Source: CAYUMU01 sp964445985 (GTDB lineage Bacteria > Planctomycetota > Planctomycetia > Pirellulales > S012-138). From it: a DNA stretch of 40,895 nucleotides. The stretch covers positions 1-40,895 of the forward strand of contig CAYUMU010000067.1 of the NCBI GenBank assembly GCA_964445985.1, in the 5' to 3' direction. The translations under genes and the position numbers were made by a program. Below are positions 17,701-28,474 of the stretch, in pieces. The notes beneath the pieces are model-generated. The model saw nothing but the letters and a program-made list of their open reading frames with translations, did no database searches and was not told the DNA's origin. Each line of letters starts with the position of its first letter. The first letter of the stretch is position 1.

Positions 17701-19899
17701 GTAATAGGTGTCGTGGCGATCAATCAGCTTACCGCCCTGGTGCGGAACGGCGCCGGTGGCTTTGAGTAACATCAGGCTGTCGTCGGGCGAGGCCAGGTTG
17801 ACCCGCCGGGCGGAAAGGTCGTCGGTCAGCGCTCGCACATCGAAGATGGGATCGTAACCGCGGAGCGAAAGCTTGAAGCCATTCTTGCCCTTGGCGGCGC
17901 CGTGGCAGGTGCCCTGGTTGCAACCCAAGCGAGAGAGCACCGGATTCACTTCGCGAACAAAATCGGCATGCATGGCGGTTTGCATGCCCGAAATCGCCAG
18001 CGGCACGGTGACCGATTTCCCCTGGGCGGCAAGGGTCAGCGTGCCCTGCCCATCGGCGACCGGTTGCACCAACCCGGAGGCGGAAACCTCGACCAGGTTG
18101 GCCGAGCGTTTGGAGGTCACCAGGCGGGTGACATCGACCGTATCGCCCGAGGTTAGCTTGGCCTGGACGAGAAGCTGCACGTAGCTGCCGGGACCGAACA
18201 ACTCGATTGATTCAGGCTGCGCGCTCAGTGAGGCGATCTGCATGCCAGCGGGGAGTGCTTCGGACTCGACGCGGGGGGTGGGTCGGCGGTAAACCACGCT
18301 TGCGGCGCTTAGCATGTCGGTGGCGTTTGCGGCGATGGGCGCGGGTGAAAAGCTTTGCACGGCCTGGCCGGTTGCGGCTTCAAACACGCGAACCTGTCCA
18401 TCGTTGCCGGCTAGCGCTAGCAGTTTGCCTTCGGGATGGAAGGCCACGGTATAAATGGCCGCGTCGGGCACTTTCACTTGGGCGATAGCCTTCACGCCTT
18501 CGCGTTGATAGGCTTCCAGCCTCGCCTTTTCTTCGGGCGTGCGCTGTTGCACCGTTTTGCCGTTGATGGCCTCGATATCTTTGGGCAAGGCGGTATCGAA
18601 TTCGTACGAGGTGACCTGAAGTTCACTCTCGCCATTGAGCGTGCTCACCGCGGCGATTCGTTTGCCATCGCGGCTGACGTCCACCCCAAAGATTCGGCCG
18701 AGCATGGGGGGCATTTGCCGAATCAGGTTGGCGTCGTCGCCAATCTTGCGGGCCGTGATGCGGAAAATGCGGTAGACCTTCACGCGGCCATCGGAACCGC
18801 CGAGCACGACTTCATCGCGATCGGGATGGCGCACCACGGCGGTCAAGCCACCCTTGAGCGCGCCGGGCGTGATCGAGGTGATGTTGTCCACAAATCGCTC
18901 GGTGGCCAGTTCGGTCAGCTTGGCCGCGCCGTCACGATCGACGGAAACCAGGTTCGAGCCGTCTTTGGAGAAGGCGGTGGCGCGAACCCAGTCGGTGTGA
19001 GCGCCTTGGAATAGCACCTGTTTGCCCGACTCGCTGTCGATGGCGCGCACCGTATTGTCGGCGCAGCCAAAGGCGATGGTTTTGCCGTCGGGCGACCAGC
19101 TGCCGCCGTAGAGCGTGTCGTGGGTCATGGGCACCGATAGCTGCAATTTGCGATCGGCCACGTTCCAGATCTGCACTTCGCCCATCCGGCAAGGCAAACC
19201 GCCGACCACGGCCAGGCGGGCGCCGTCGGGCGAAAATCGCACGGATTGAATCCGTTCCGACATGCCTACCAGCCGGCTGTCGAGCTGGTTATCGGCGGTG
19301 CGAACCAGCAGCACTTCGTGGAACCCGGCCACGGCGAGCAGTTTGCCATCGGGGGAGTAGTCCAAGGCGGTAATGACGGGCGGCCGCGTGTAAATGGGCG
19401 GATGGTCCTGGTCGAACCGCTGCTGGGCCGCCGCCGGCGTGTCGTCCACGGCGCCTTGGGCAATCCAGTTGCGAATGAGTTCAATTTCAGCGGCGGCCAG
19501 CGGGGGTTTTCCCTGCGGCATTTGGGCCTTGCCGTCGGTCGGCGTGATGAGTTCGAGCAGGTAGCTTTCGTTGGGCTTGCCCGGCGCCACGGCGGCCATT
19601 TTGCTTTCGCCACCGGCCACCAGCTTATCGAAAGCGGTCATCACGTAAGAGCCCGACGCTTTGGCCGGCTGGTGGCAACCCTGGCACTGGGCCTGAAAGA
19701 TGGGGCGAATTTGATCGTAGTAGCTGATCTTAGCGCTCTCGTCGCTGCCGCTGGCAGGTCGAGCTTCGTCGTCGGCCAGGACAGACCCCATTCCGGCCAT
19801 TCCAACCATTCCGACAACTAGGATCAAAGCCAGCAGCGCGAATGCCGAAGCCAAAGTTCTCCTGGCGGCTTTGATCCGCCCAGTGCAACGCAAACCCAT
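14725..19899 (-). CDS. Cytochrome-c-like / WD40 / DUF1549 / DUF1553 giant protein
   Basis: A 1724-residue protein from ATG 19899, with GGAGG 5 nt upstream; the frame is open further upstream but that part is not protein-like. Domains seen: export signal (1-42); haem-binding C-Q-G-C-H (about 70-74) in a PSCyt1-type domain; WD40-like beta-propeller (about 170-505, repeats with S-P-D-G-K); a bacterial Ig-like domain (about 560-640); C-N-Q-G-T-C-H (about 658), a second cytochrome-like motif; another Ig-like domain; DUF1549 (about 855-1075) with C-N-K-C-H-D-H-P-F (about 1007); DUF1553 (about 1096-1340). An Ala/Glu/Lys-rich coiled coil (about 1336-1416) and a beta-rich domain (about 1420-1590) come before the usual C-terminal D-L-A-W-A-L-L-N-S-P-A-F-L-F-N-H. 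Such proteins are known partners of DUF1501 proteins; an extracytoplasmic redox or polymer-processing role is inference. Confidence 0.93.
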   Translation of the reverse strand: MGLRCTGRIKAARRTLASAFALLALILVVGMVGMAGMGSVLADDEARPASGSDESAKISYYDQIRPIFQAQCQGCHQPAKASGSYVMTAFDKLVAGGESKMAAVAPGKPNESYLLELITPTDGKAQMPQGKPPLAAAEIELIRNWIAQGAVDDTPAAAQQRFDQDHPPIYTRPPVITALDYSPDGKLLAVAGFHEVLLVRTADNQLDSRLVGMSERIQSVRFSPDGARLAVVGGLPCRMGEVQIWNVADRKLQLSVPMTHDTLYGGSWSPDGKTIAFGCADNTVRAIDSESGKQVLFQGAHTDWVRATAFSKDGSNLVSVDRDGAAKLTELATERFVDNITSITPGALKGGLTAVVRHPDRDEVVLGGSDGRVKVYRIFRITARKIGDDANLIRQMPPMLGRIFGVDVSRDGKRIAAVSTLNGESELQVTSYEFDTALPKDIEAINGKTVQQRTPEEKARLEAYQREGVKAIAQVKVPDAAIYTVAFHPEGKLLALAGNDGQVRVFEAATGQAVQSFSPAPIAANATDMLSAASVVYRRPTPRVESEALPAGMQIASLSAQPESIELFGPGSYVQLLVQAKLTSGDTVDVTRLVTSKRSANLVEVSASGLVQPVADGQGTLTLAAQGKSVTVPLAISGMQTAMHADFVREVNPVLSRLGCNQGTCHGAAKGKNGFKLSLRGYDPIFDVRALTDDLSARRVNLASPDDSLMLLKATGAVPHQGGKLIDRHDTYYAILRSWIANGAKLETAAPRVTKIDLVPQNPIVQRVGSRQQVRVLATYADDSVRDVTQEAYVETGNMEVATTERGGLLTPLRRGEAPILARFEGAYAATTLSVMGDRGGFQWKQPPTFNKIDELTADKWQRMKILPSEVCSDTDFIRRVYLDVTGLPPKVEDVQAFLADPREQRVKREELIDRLVGSEEFIEYWTNKWADLLQVNRKFLGPEGASQFRGWIRGQIAANRPYDEFAYEILTASGSNKENPAASYYKILREPVEIMENTTHLFLAVRFNCNKCHDHPFERWTQDQYYETAAYFAQVGLKADPAAGDKKIGGTAVEGAKPLYEVVFDQTKGDVVHERTGQPAPPEFPFDCQFEAPENASRRTELAAWITSPNNPYFARSYVNRLWGYMFGVGIMEPIDDIRAGNPPSNPELLDYLTQEFLASDFNVQHLIKLICKSRTYQLSVATNQWNEDDTINYSHAVARRLPAEVLYDAIQRVTGSVSRFPGVAPGTRASALPDSGVELPSGFLAKFGRPPRESACECERVNSLQLGPVMALISGPTLAEAIADPKNELARLATEQKDDQALVNDVFMRILSRSASEAEIAASLELMQEIPTDHAALSKRLAAMEARFADGIAAMEAERQTKVDAAKTALDAYAAEIADREADLDRKHAEALAKAEAALKEYESTLAEKQSAWETNIQQSTVWTALDPHDLTSTFNAKLKKESDLAITVTGANNKGSYIVQAKTSLIGITGVRLEALADDKLPSKGPGRAQNGNFVLTEFRLEAGPEGQANDLKKVTLQNAQADFSQNNYAVATAIDGKLAPASNGWAISDQFGKNHTAVFETAENLGEASGTLLKFFLDHQYQDGLHTLGKFRISVTTSPRPIRLEGLSPAIAAILKVPADKRDKQQLAELTRFYRENDGELKKLTDALAKAKLPRAVDPKLKRLQDALAKASLPVPLDPKLVQLRADVKMSELQAANARLTAVQDLAWALLNSPAFLFNH

Positions 19900-21062
19900 G
19901 TAAACCTCCAACCAAGGGAATCCAGAAACTGGATTCGGTCGTTCGTGTGCTATGCCCACCGATTCGAGCCGTGTTCCGCGACACCATGAATTGCCTCGTT
20001 TCCAGCGCCCGCCTTCACGCCTGGCATGCAGGGGAGAAGGCGGTGGAAACGCAGGGTTTTCTGGTTTGCGAACCGGCCACGTTGCGCCACGGCCTGATCC
20101 CCAGGCGGAAGAGCGCGCGAAAACGGAATCGGCGGCGAGAATATCGGAAAGCTGAGAACATTTTGGGAAAGGGCAGGCGAAATTGGAATGCGAGCCGAGA
20201 GATCGCAATCCATTCCACCGCCTACCATTGTACCCAGTCCGGCAAATATCTCTCGGCAAATCTTGGACGCATGTCCATGACGGCGTTCTCCCACCAAGGG
20301 GGAAACCGCCAAGTCATTTGCGCGCGGCCGCGCTCAGGCCAAAAGAGAATTTCGCGGAACTGAAACCAATGAACCGGGATTGAAATTTAACGCTGAACAT
20401 CATTTTGGGATGACAACGCCAATCCACCATTCCAGGGAGGGAGTGGAGGTAGCCCAGCGGCAAGCAGGGCAGGCGAGAATTCTGGCTTCGAGAATGGTTG
20501 CGTGCGGCTGTGCACGCTTCCCGAAGCTCCTACCGATTTTCGAGGGATGGCTTGGCAAAACGCCCCCCCGACGGTTGGCTGCCAGCCAACAGGGTTTAAA
20601 TTACTGAAAAGTGGGGGGCGATGCAAGAAATTTATGACAGCAGCTAGCGTCATTGGCGTCACGTTGTCGGGAGGCGCGTTCGAATGGGGGGCGGGTTGGA
20701 TTACTTTCCGTTCATCTTGGGGCCGTAAGTCCTGTGGTTTGGCGCCGGCGGCTTTCGGGCCTGGACAAACTTTCGCCACGAACGGTGATTTTTCCGTCAC
20801 CGCCAGGAAAACCAGCTCGGTCGGTGCCATCGCGCCACGTGGAAAAACCGCCGCGTTTAACCTGGTTGGGGTTCTTACCCAAGGTTCGGCACGGGGGTTG
20901 CCTTAGCGGGTTGCCGCCAGGTACGAACAACGCCGCTTCGTTCGAGGGTCAGCGGAAGAACGAAGAAGGATCGCGTTTGCTTCAACCGCGCCAGGTTCAT
21001 TCACCCCCCGTGTCGGATGGCGCGTTTGCCGTCGTTCTTTCTGAAAGGAATGTGTGTTGACT
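19900..21062. other. Long non-coding region between divergent genes
   Basis: A 1.16-kb stretch without a convincing gene. It must hold the promoters of the DUF1549 gene (-) and the DUF1559 gene (+). Two inverted repeats are visible: GTTGGCT/AGCCAAC (20574-20580, 20584-20590, loop GCC) and CGGTGA/TCACCG (20783-20788, 20797-20802, loop of 8 nt). Short open frames on both strands have no domain, no ribosome-binding signal and mutually contradictory reading frames. A long 5' leader or small RNA upstream of the DUF1559 gene is possible but not shown. Confidence 0.5.
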
Positions 21063-22277
21063 ATGAGTTTGCATCCACAATTGCGCCCCGCTTCCGCTGG
21101 GCAGAAATCCCCAGTCCCAGCGGCGGAGGCTCATCCTCGCCGCGGTTTCACGCTCGTGGAACTTTTGGTGGTGATGGCCATTATCGCCATTCTGGTGGCG
21201 CTGCTGTTGCCGGCCGTTCAAGCGGCCCGCGCCGCGGCCGCGCGGACTACCTGCTTGAACAACATGCGGCAGTTGGCTCTGGCATTCCACAACTACGAAA
21301 GCTCGAAACAGCACCTGCCGTATAGCAAACGCGTGGAGAGCGATGGCGCCGCGCGGAGTTGGCTGCCCGACTTGCTGCCCTACTTGGAGCAGGAGAATAT
21401 CGTGAGCGGCGCCAACTACGACCTCACCCAGGATTGGTGGCGGATTCAGAGCGAATACACCAACAATGGCGACGGCACCTACACCCCTGCCGGCGTGGCG
21501 GTTCCCAACGGCATCACCGTGCAAAAGTTTATCGACGTCGTTCAGTGCCCTGCCACTCCCGTTCAAGATCGGACGCAATTCAAGGACGATGGCCCGGTCG
21601 GTCATAAAATCGGGGCCTGCGGCGATTACTTCACGCCGGAAGGGGTTCACAGCGCAATCTTAGGGGAATGGGCAACGCTAAATCTGCCCATGGGGGCTGC
21701 CGTGCCGGGCTTTCCCCCTGGCACTTCTGCCTCGTCGAACGTGGTTCTGTCGGGAGCCTTGCAGCCCTTTGGCGCGGGCGCCCTGCCCTCGTGGACCAGT
21801 GATTCCGACGGCGATCCTATCGATGGCCGCATTGAAGTGATCAGTGCGCGCTCGCGTTTTCCCACGATGTCTGGCATCAAGGACGGCACTTCCAACACGA
21901 TCCTCGTCGGCGAAAATGCCGGCCGTGAAGATGTGTGGCGGGGCCGGGTGATGACGCCCGCCGACACCGTGAAGAGCTCTTCCACGTGCGCTCGTGCCCG
22001 CGGCGGCGCCTGGGCGACCAACGACAACAGTTTCCCGATCGGTCAACGCATCAGTTGGTGCGGCACGGGCGGAACCTTGGGAGCCCCCACGGGTCCGATG
22101 AAGATCAACAGCTCTAACGAGTGGGGGCACCTGTACTACAGCTTCCACGATGGCGGAGCCCAGTTTGCCTTCGCCGACGCCTCGGTTCGGTTTATTTCCG
22201 ACGAAGTCGCCCTGTGGGTGCTCGCTTCGCTGACCACCCGCGCCGCCGGGGAAGCCTTGAGCAGCAGCGATTATTGA
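21063..22277 (+). CDS. DUF1559 protein with type IV pilin-like N-terminus
   Basis: About 404 residues from ATG 21063. Upstream AAAGGAA (21044-21050) also fits in-frame TTG 21057 or GTG 21054, so the first few residues are uncertain. R-G-F-T-L-V-E-L-L-V-V-M-A-I-I-A (about residues 28-43) is a prepilin cleavage/methylation motif with Glu at position +5, followed by the single hydrophobic helix. Next comes the family segment C-L-N-N-M-R-Q-L-A-L-A-F-H-N-Y-E. The C-terminus has the usual D-G-T-S-N-T, F-A-D-A-S-V-R-F-I and Y-Y-S-F-H-D-G-G signatures. DUF1559 proteins are pseudopilin-like and occur in many copies in planctomycetes; the exact role in fibre or secretion is not established. It precedes a zinc-ribbon membrane protein on the same strand. 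Confidence 0.93.
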   Translation: MSLHPQLRPASAGQKSPVPAAEAHPRRGFTLVELLVVMAIIAILVALLLPAVQAARAAAARTTCLNNMRQLALAFHNYESSKQHLPYSKRVESDGAARSWLPDLLPYLEQENIVSGANYDLTQDWWRIQSEYTNNGDGTYTPAGVAVPNGITVQKFIDVVQCPATPVQDRTQFKDDGPVGHKIGACGDYFTPEGVHSAILGEWATLNLPMGAAVPGFPPGTSASSNVVLSGALQPFGAGALPSWTSDSDGDPIDGRIEVISARSRFPTMSGIKDGTSNTILVGENAGREDVWRGRVMTPADTVKSSSTCARARGGAWATNDNSFPIGQRISWCGTGGTLGAPTGPMKINSSNEWGHLYYSFHDGGAQFAFADASVRFISDEVALWVLASLTTRAAGEALSSSDY

Positions 22278-22449
22278 GCCCTGGCATGCTTGGATTGCCG
22301 CGGAACGACAGCGGACAGTAATTTGTTGATGACCGTGACACCCTCTCGCCCGGCGCGGTACTCGCGCCCGGCGACGAGGGTTTCGTTGCAGGCGGCTCCC
22401 GGCTCGGCGCCGGAGGCGAACCAGTGAAAGTGTTGCGAGGGGTTGTCCA

Positions 22450-23403
22450 ATGGCTGCTTCGGAGAAGGTTCCGTCCGCCGACGTCGCTAAGAAAAAGTCG
22501 CCCGCGGGCGTCGGATCCGATTTGCGATTATCGCTCACTTGCCCTCAGTGCGCGAGCTCCGGCTGGGTCGAATGGCACAAGCTCAAGCGGGGCCTGCGCT
22601 GCCCGAAGTGCCGCTGCGAGTTCTTGATTGACCGCACGGGCCAGGTGCTTTCTCAAGCCGAGATGCGGCAGGTTCATTTCCGCTGCCCTCGCTGCAACCA
22701 GTCGGGCTCGGTGCCGGCGGCGCTTTCCATTCGCAAGGCCGAGTGCGGGGCATGCAGGCTGCCGTTGGTGAGCGGGCCCGACAACCGCCTGCATGGCGTG
22801 GAAGAAGTTGCCGCGATGCGCCGCGCGGCCAACATGGCGGCAAAGCAGCGTAAGCTCAAGGATCGCCTCGCCGCTCGGTTCCATACCGAAGACGGCCAGC
22901 TTCGTCGCTGGCCCGTGGTCTACGCCGTTGTGCTGATACTCGTGGTGTTGGTCCTGGCGGGTTGGGGGTTCTCCCAACTTTTTGACAACTCCACCACGGG
23001 CCGTATTCGCGACTTCACACAGGTTTGTTTGGCAGGAAAGTGGAAAGTCGCCACGCGGGAATACTTGCCCGACGACGCCGTGCAGCGCGCCGAGTTCGAT
23101 CGCTGGCGAGTTCGTTACTTTTCGTCCATCTTGGATGCGCATCGGCCCAAGGACGATGAAGTAGAAATTGAAGTCGAGCCCATCGAGGCGGGCCAGCCCC
23201 AGAGCCCGCAGCAGGTCTTCCGGGTCACCTTGAAAAGCACATTCATTGGCGAGCGGAGTCACGAACAGGTTTGGCGTTTGGAAGGCGAAGCCTGGTCGTT
23301 CGATGTGCTGGCCACATTGGCCCGAACCGATCGCCTGCCGCGGCAAAACACGCCTGGCAACGCAAGAATCGGCGGTCTTCCTGCATCGCCTCTGCGCCGG
23401 TGA
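22450..23403 (+). CDS. Zinc-ribbon membrane protein of unknown function
   Basis: A 317-residue protein with GAGGGG a few nt before ATG 22450. Two Cys-pair zinc ribbons are visible: Cys31/34 with Cys51/54 (and Cys56), then Cys79/82 with Cys99/102. A basic helix (about 120-140) leads to a transmembrane helix at about 155-177. The remaining 140 residues, probably outside the cytoplasm, are alpha/beta with W-R-V-R-Y-F-S-S-I-L and V-F-R-V-T-L-K-S-T-F. The C-terminal 25 residues are Pro/Arg rich and unstructured. It follows the DUF1559 gene after 172 nt on the same strand, so a link to pseudopilin biology is possible but unproven. I know no characterised homologue. Confidence 0.8.
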   Translation: MAASEKVPSADVAKKKSPAGVGSDLRLSLTCPQCASSGWVEWHKLKRGLRCPKCRCEFLIDRTGQVLSQAEMRQVHFRCPRCNQSGSVPAALSIRKAECGACRLPLVSGPDNRLHGVEEVAAMRRAANMAAKQRKLKDRLAARFHTEDGQLRRWPVVYAVVLILVVLVLAGWGFSQLFDNSTTGRIRDFTQVCLAGKWKVATREYLPDDAVQRAEFDRWRVRYFSSILDAHRPKDDEVEIEVEPIEAGQPQSPQQVFRVTLKSTFIGERSHEQVWRLEGEAWSFDVLATLARTDRLPRQNTPGNARIGGLPASPLRR

Positions 23404-23560
23404 GCAACGAGAGCCGGATTGATGTTGCCGTGGCGGCCATCGCGCCGCCATGGGAGCGTTTCGAGCGCAAAATTCGGAGTAGGAGTTGGGAGCGGAAACG
23501 CGGCGGCGGTTTCGTTGTCTTTGGCATCCACGAATTTACCCCCCGCCCGGCGTTCGTTCC

Positions 23561-24013
23561 TTACTGCCTGGCGAACGAATTGCATTCGACATGCAACATC
23601 CAGTTCTTTCCATTGGGCGTGACTTTGACGATGGTGAATAGGTTCTGCTGTTGCACCAGAAGGAGATAACGGGCATGCGGCTGATCGGCCGGCCCTGTGC
23701 TGTGCAACGCCCACTTCAGATCGCCCGGCTTGCCGCTCGAAAAGCCCGGCTTGGCAATGTCTGGGAATGTCGCTTGAATCTTGGTCGCGTAATGCTGAAA
23801 TATGTCGTCCACGCTATCCGCGATCTCCTGCCACGATGAGAGCCTCCCATCATAACCCTGCGGCAGCGTAAATCCGCTGTAATCGGACCTGTGGGGCTTC
23901 ACGTCTGGATATTGCCACGGAGCAATGATTGCGTGCTGGGGATGGTCCTCGTCGGCGACGACGACCGCCGGCGCTAAAGCGCATGCCGCGGCCAGCAGGA
24001 CAAGTTGACGCAT
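23561..24013 (-). CDS. Small secreted protein, paralogue of the neighbouring gene
   Basis: A 150-residue protein from ATG 24013. Residues 1-20 (M-R-Q-L-V-L-L-A-A-A-C-A-L-A, ending V-V-A-D) are a Sec signal peptide. The mature part starts with a His/Pro/Tyr-rich stretch, then a helix (I-A-D-S-V-D-D-I-F-Q-H-Y-A-T-K-I) and a beta hairpin R-Y-L-L-L-V-Q-Q-Q-N-L-F-T-I-V-K-V-T-P. The same order (Y-A-K-K-L helix, then Y-L-L-H-L-M...L-I-T-I-I-V-T-P) occurs in the gene just upstream on this strand, 36 nt away, so the two look like diverged paralogues in one operon. Function unknown. Confidence 0.75.
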   Translation of the reverse strand: MRQLVLLAAACALAPAVVVADEDHPQHAIIAPWQYPDVKPHRSDYSGFTLPQGYDGRLSSWQEIADSVDDIFQHYATKIQATFPDIAKPGFSSGKPGDLKWALHSTGPADQPHARYLLLVQQQNLFTIVKVTPNGKNWMLHVECNSFARQ

Positions 24014-24049
24014 GGTCGACCTTTCGCAAATCGAGGCAATTTCCGGGCA

Positions 24050-24565
24050 TCAAGATGGCGTACTGTCGCGCGACAGGTAGATGATTTCAAGCAGCGACTC
24101 CGTGTCCTGGGGAGTCACGATGATGGTGATCAACGCATCATTGACCATGAGGTGCAACAAATACTCACCGCCAGGGTTCTTTTTGGAAATCGTGTTGTAC
24201 ATCCTGGCCCTGACTTGAATGGTTTCGGTTTGACCGATCACGGTTCTGCCGATTTCCGTTCCCCTCTCCGGCACCTTGAAAGGAATCTGGATCTTCAGGT
24301 TCAGCTTTTTGGCATAGTAGCCAAGAATCCGTGGGACGCTGTCCTTCGTGCGTTGCCGAACATAAACAAATCCTTCCGCAGGGGCGTCTGTTTGATCTGC
24401 GCCCGTCTTCTCGACAGGAGCGTTGGGATAGAGCCAGCCGGCGGCCGCCTGTTCGGCGGGAGATGGATCAGCGGGAGGTGGATCGGCGGCCGCTGCCGAA
24501 GGGGGAAACGACCCGATCGAAACCACGATCCCCGCAATCAACCCGGCGACTTGTAAAGTTCGCAT
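24050..24565 (-). CDS. Small secreted protein, paralogue of the neighbouring gene
   Basis: A 171-residue protein from ATG 24565; the frame extends to 24637, but the Sec signal peptide (M-R-T-L-Q-V-A-G-L-I-A-G-I-V) begins at 24565. A Pro/Ala-rich linker (D-P-P-P-A-D-P-S-P) follows, then the core: D-S-V-P-R-I-L-G-Y-Y-A-K-K-L-N, the strand T-E-T-I-Q-V-R-A-R-M-Y, and Y-L-L-H-L-M-V-N-D-A-L-I-T-I-I-V-T-P. It is the first gene of the two-gene (-) unit and shares its core pattern with the second. Signal peptide and linker suggest it acts in the periplasm or at the surface. Function unknown. Confidence 0.75.
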   Translation of the reverse strand: MRTLQVAGLIAGIVVSIGSFPPSAAAADPPPADPSPAEQAAAGWLYPNAPVEKTGADQTDAPAEGFVYVRQRTKDSVPRILGYYAKKLNLKIQIPFKVPERGTEIGRTVIGQTETIQVRARMYNTISKKNPGGEYLLHLMVNDALITIIVTPQDTESLLEIIYLSRDSTPS

Positions 24566-25519
24566 CGAAGAACTCGCTGCAAAATGTTGGGAAGCGTCTG
24601 AAGGCCGTCCAAACCTCGTCGGCTCGCGGGCAGCCAATGTTGGGCAGGCACTCTACCTGCCACCATGCGGGTTAAATCATTCAACACGTGGTGGACTACC
24701 CTTCGGGCTTCCACGGCCAAACGATGTGCCCACGCCCTTGGCCAGGTTGTCAAAGTTTGGCAGCAGCACCGGGCCGTCGCCTCACGTCCAGTTCGTTTCG
24801 TATTGCCCTATTCCCACCCCTCGGCGAAAGCTCGACCAGCGCCACTCAAAATGGCAACCAACCAAGCCATGCTCGATGCGGTTGAAGTGAATTTAATCCC
24901 GATGCCGTGCAATATCAAATTCTTCGGCGGCGTGGTGCCGCCCAACGAACCACGCCCCAGTAGAGTTATTCTGGGCTAGGCCAGTGGGCAATCGCCGTCA
25001 GCCCGCCGCCTTGACGTACATTCCGCTCAACCACTGGCCGCCCAACAGAAAGAGAGAAACTCGAGCAACTGCCTGGTTCCTAGAAAACGCTTTACCCGTG
25101 GATGATGCACCTTCGCCCCCCTTTTTTGGACGAGCCGATCGAAGGCTGTGCCTCACTTCCACTTCTATTTACCCGGGCAAAGCCCAGGCTGGCACACGAA
25201 AAATGAACCTTTTCTCAATGGCACGCTGGCGATGATGAACCGCTTGCCAGCATTGCTAGCGGAGCCTTGGGTGGGCAACGGCGAGGGGATTTCCCGGCGG
25301 AGTGGTGGGCGCTACCAAGTGTCTTTCGGGGGCCGTGTCGGCAGGGGGCGGAGCCGGCCAGGCCGCCGCAGGCGGGGGTTTCCGCCCGGGGGGGAGAGTT
25401 TTTTGGAGTTCTTGGCCGGAATCCGCAACCCCCACTCGCACTACCTAGCGGGCGAGCTAGAATGGAGAAATTGCAAGGCCAGAGAACCCTTCCTCCCCCC
25501 ACCATCGACCGGTTCAGGC
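24566..25519. other. Non-coding region upstream of sucA
   Basis: About 950 bp without a supported gene. A short hairpin GGCAGG/CCTGCC lies at 24643-24661. The sucA frame is open back to 25148, but those 124 codons encode low-complexity Arg/Gly/Pro sequence without E1 homology, so I treat them as leader DNA. The sucA promoter should be within this stretch; I see no clear -35/-10 pair. Confidence 0.5.
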
Positions 25520-28348
<2,829 letters not shown>

Positions 28349-28474
28349 CGCCCGCATCGCCCGCCCGCTTGTTTCCAAAATTAGAGATCGTAGCCCTTAA
28401 ACTCCCGCTACCCGTCGCGCTGCGTTCTGGCTCATTTCACCTGAGCCGTGGCCGATTATTCCGAGAATGAATCC

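Noticed and set aside
14728..17769. 1013-codon + frame
   Set aside because: Antisense to DUF1549/DUF1553; low-complexity product. Mentioned as a low-interest finding only.
20387..20830. Short frames on both strands in the 1.16-kb gap
   Set aside because: Mutually contradictory, no ribosome-binding signals or motifs.
24665..25235. Two short + frames upstream of sucA
   Set aside because: Low-complexity composition, no start signal, no family recognised.
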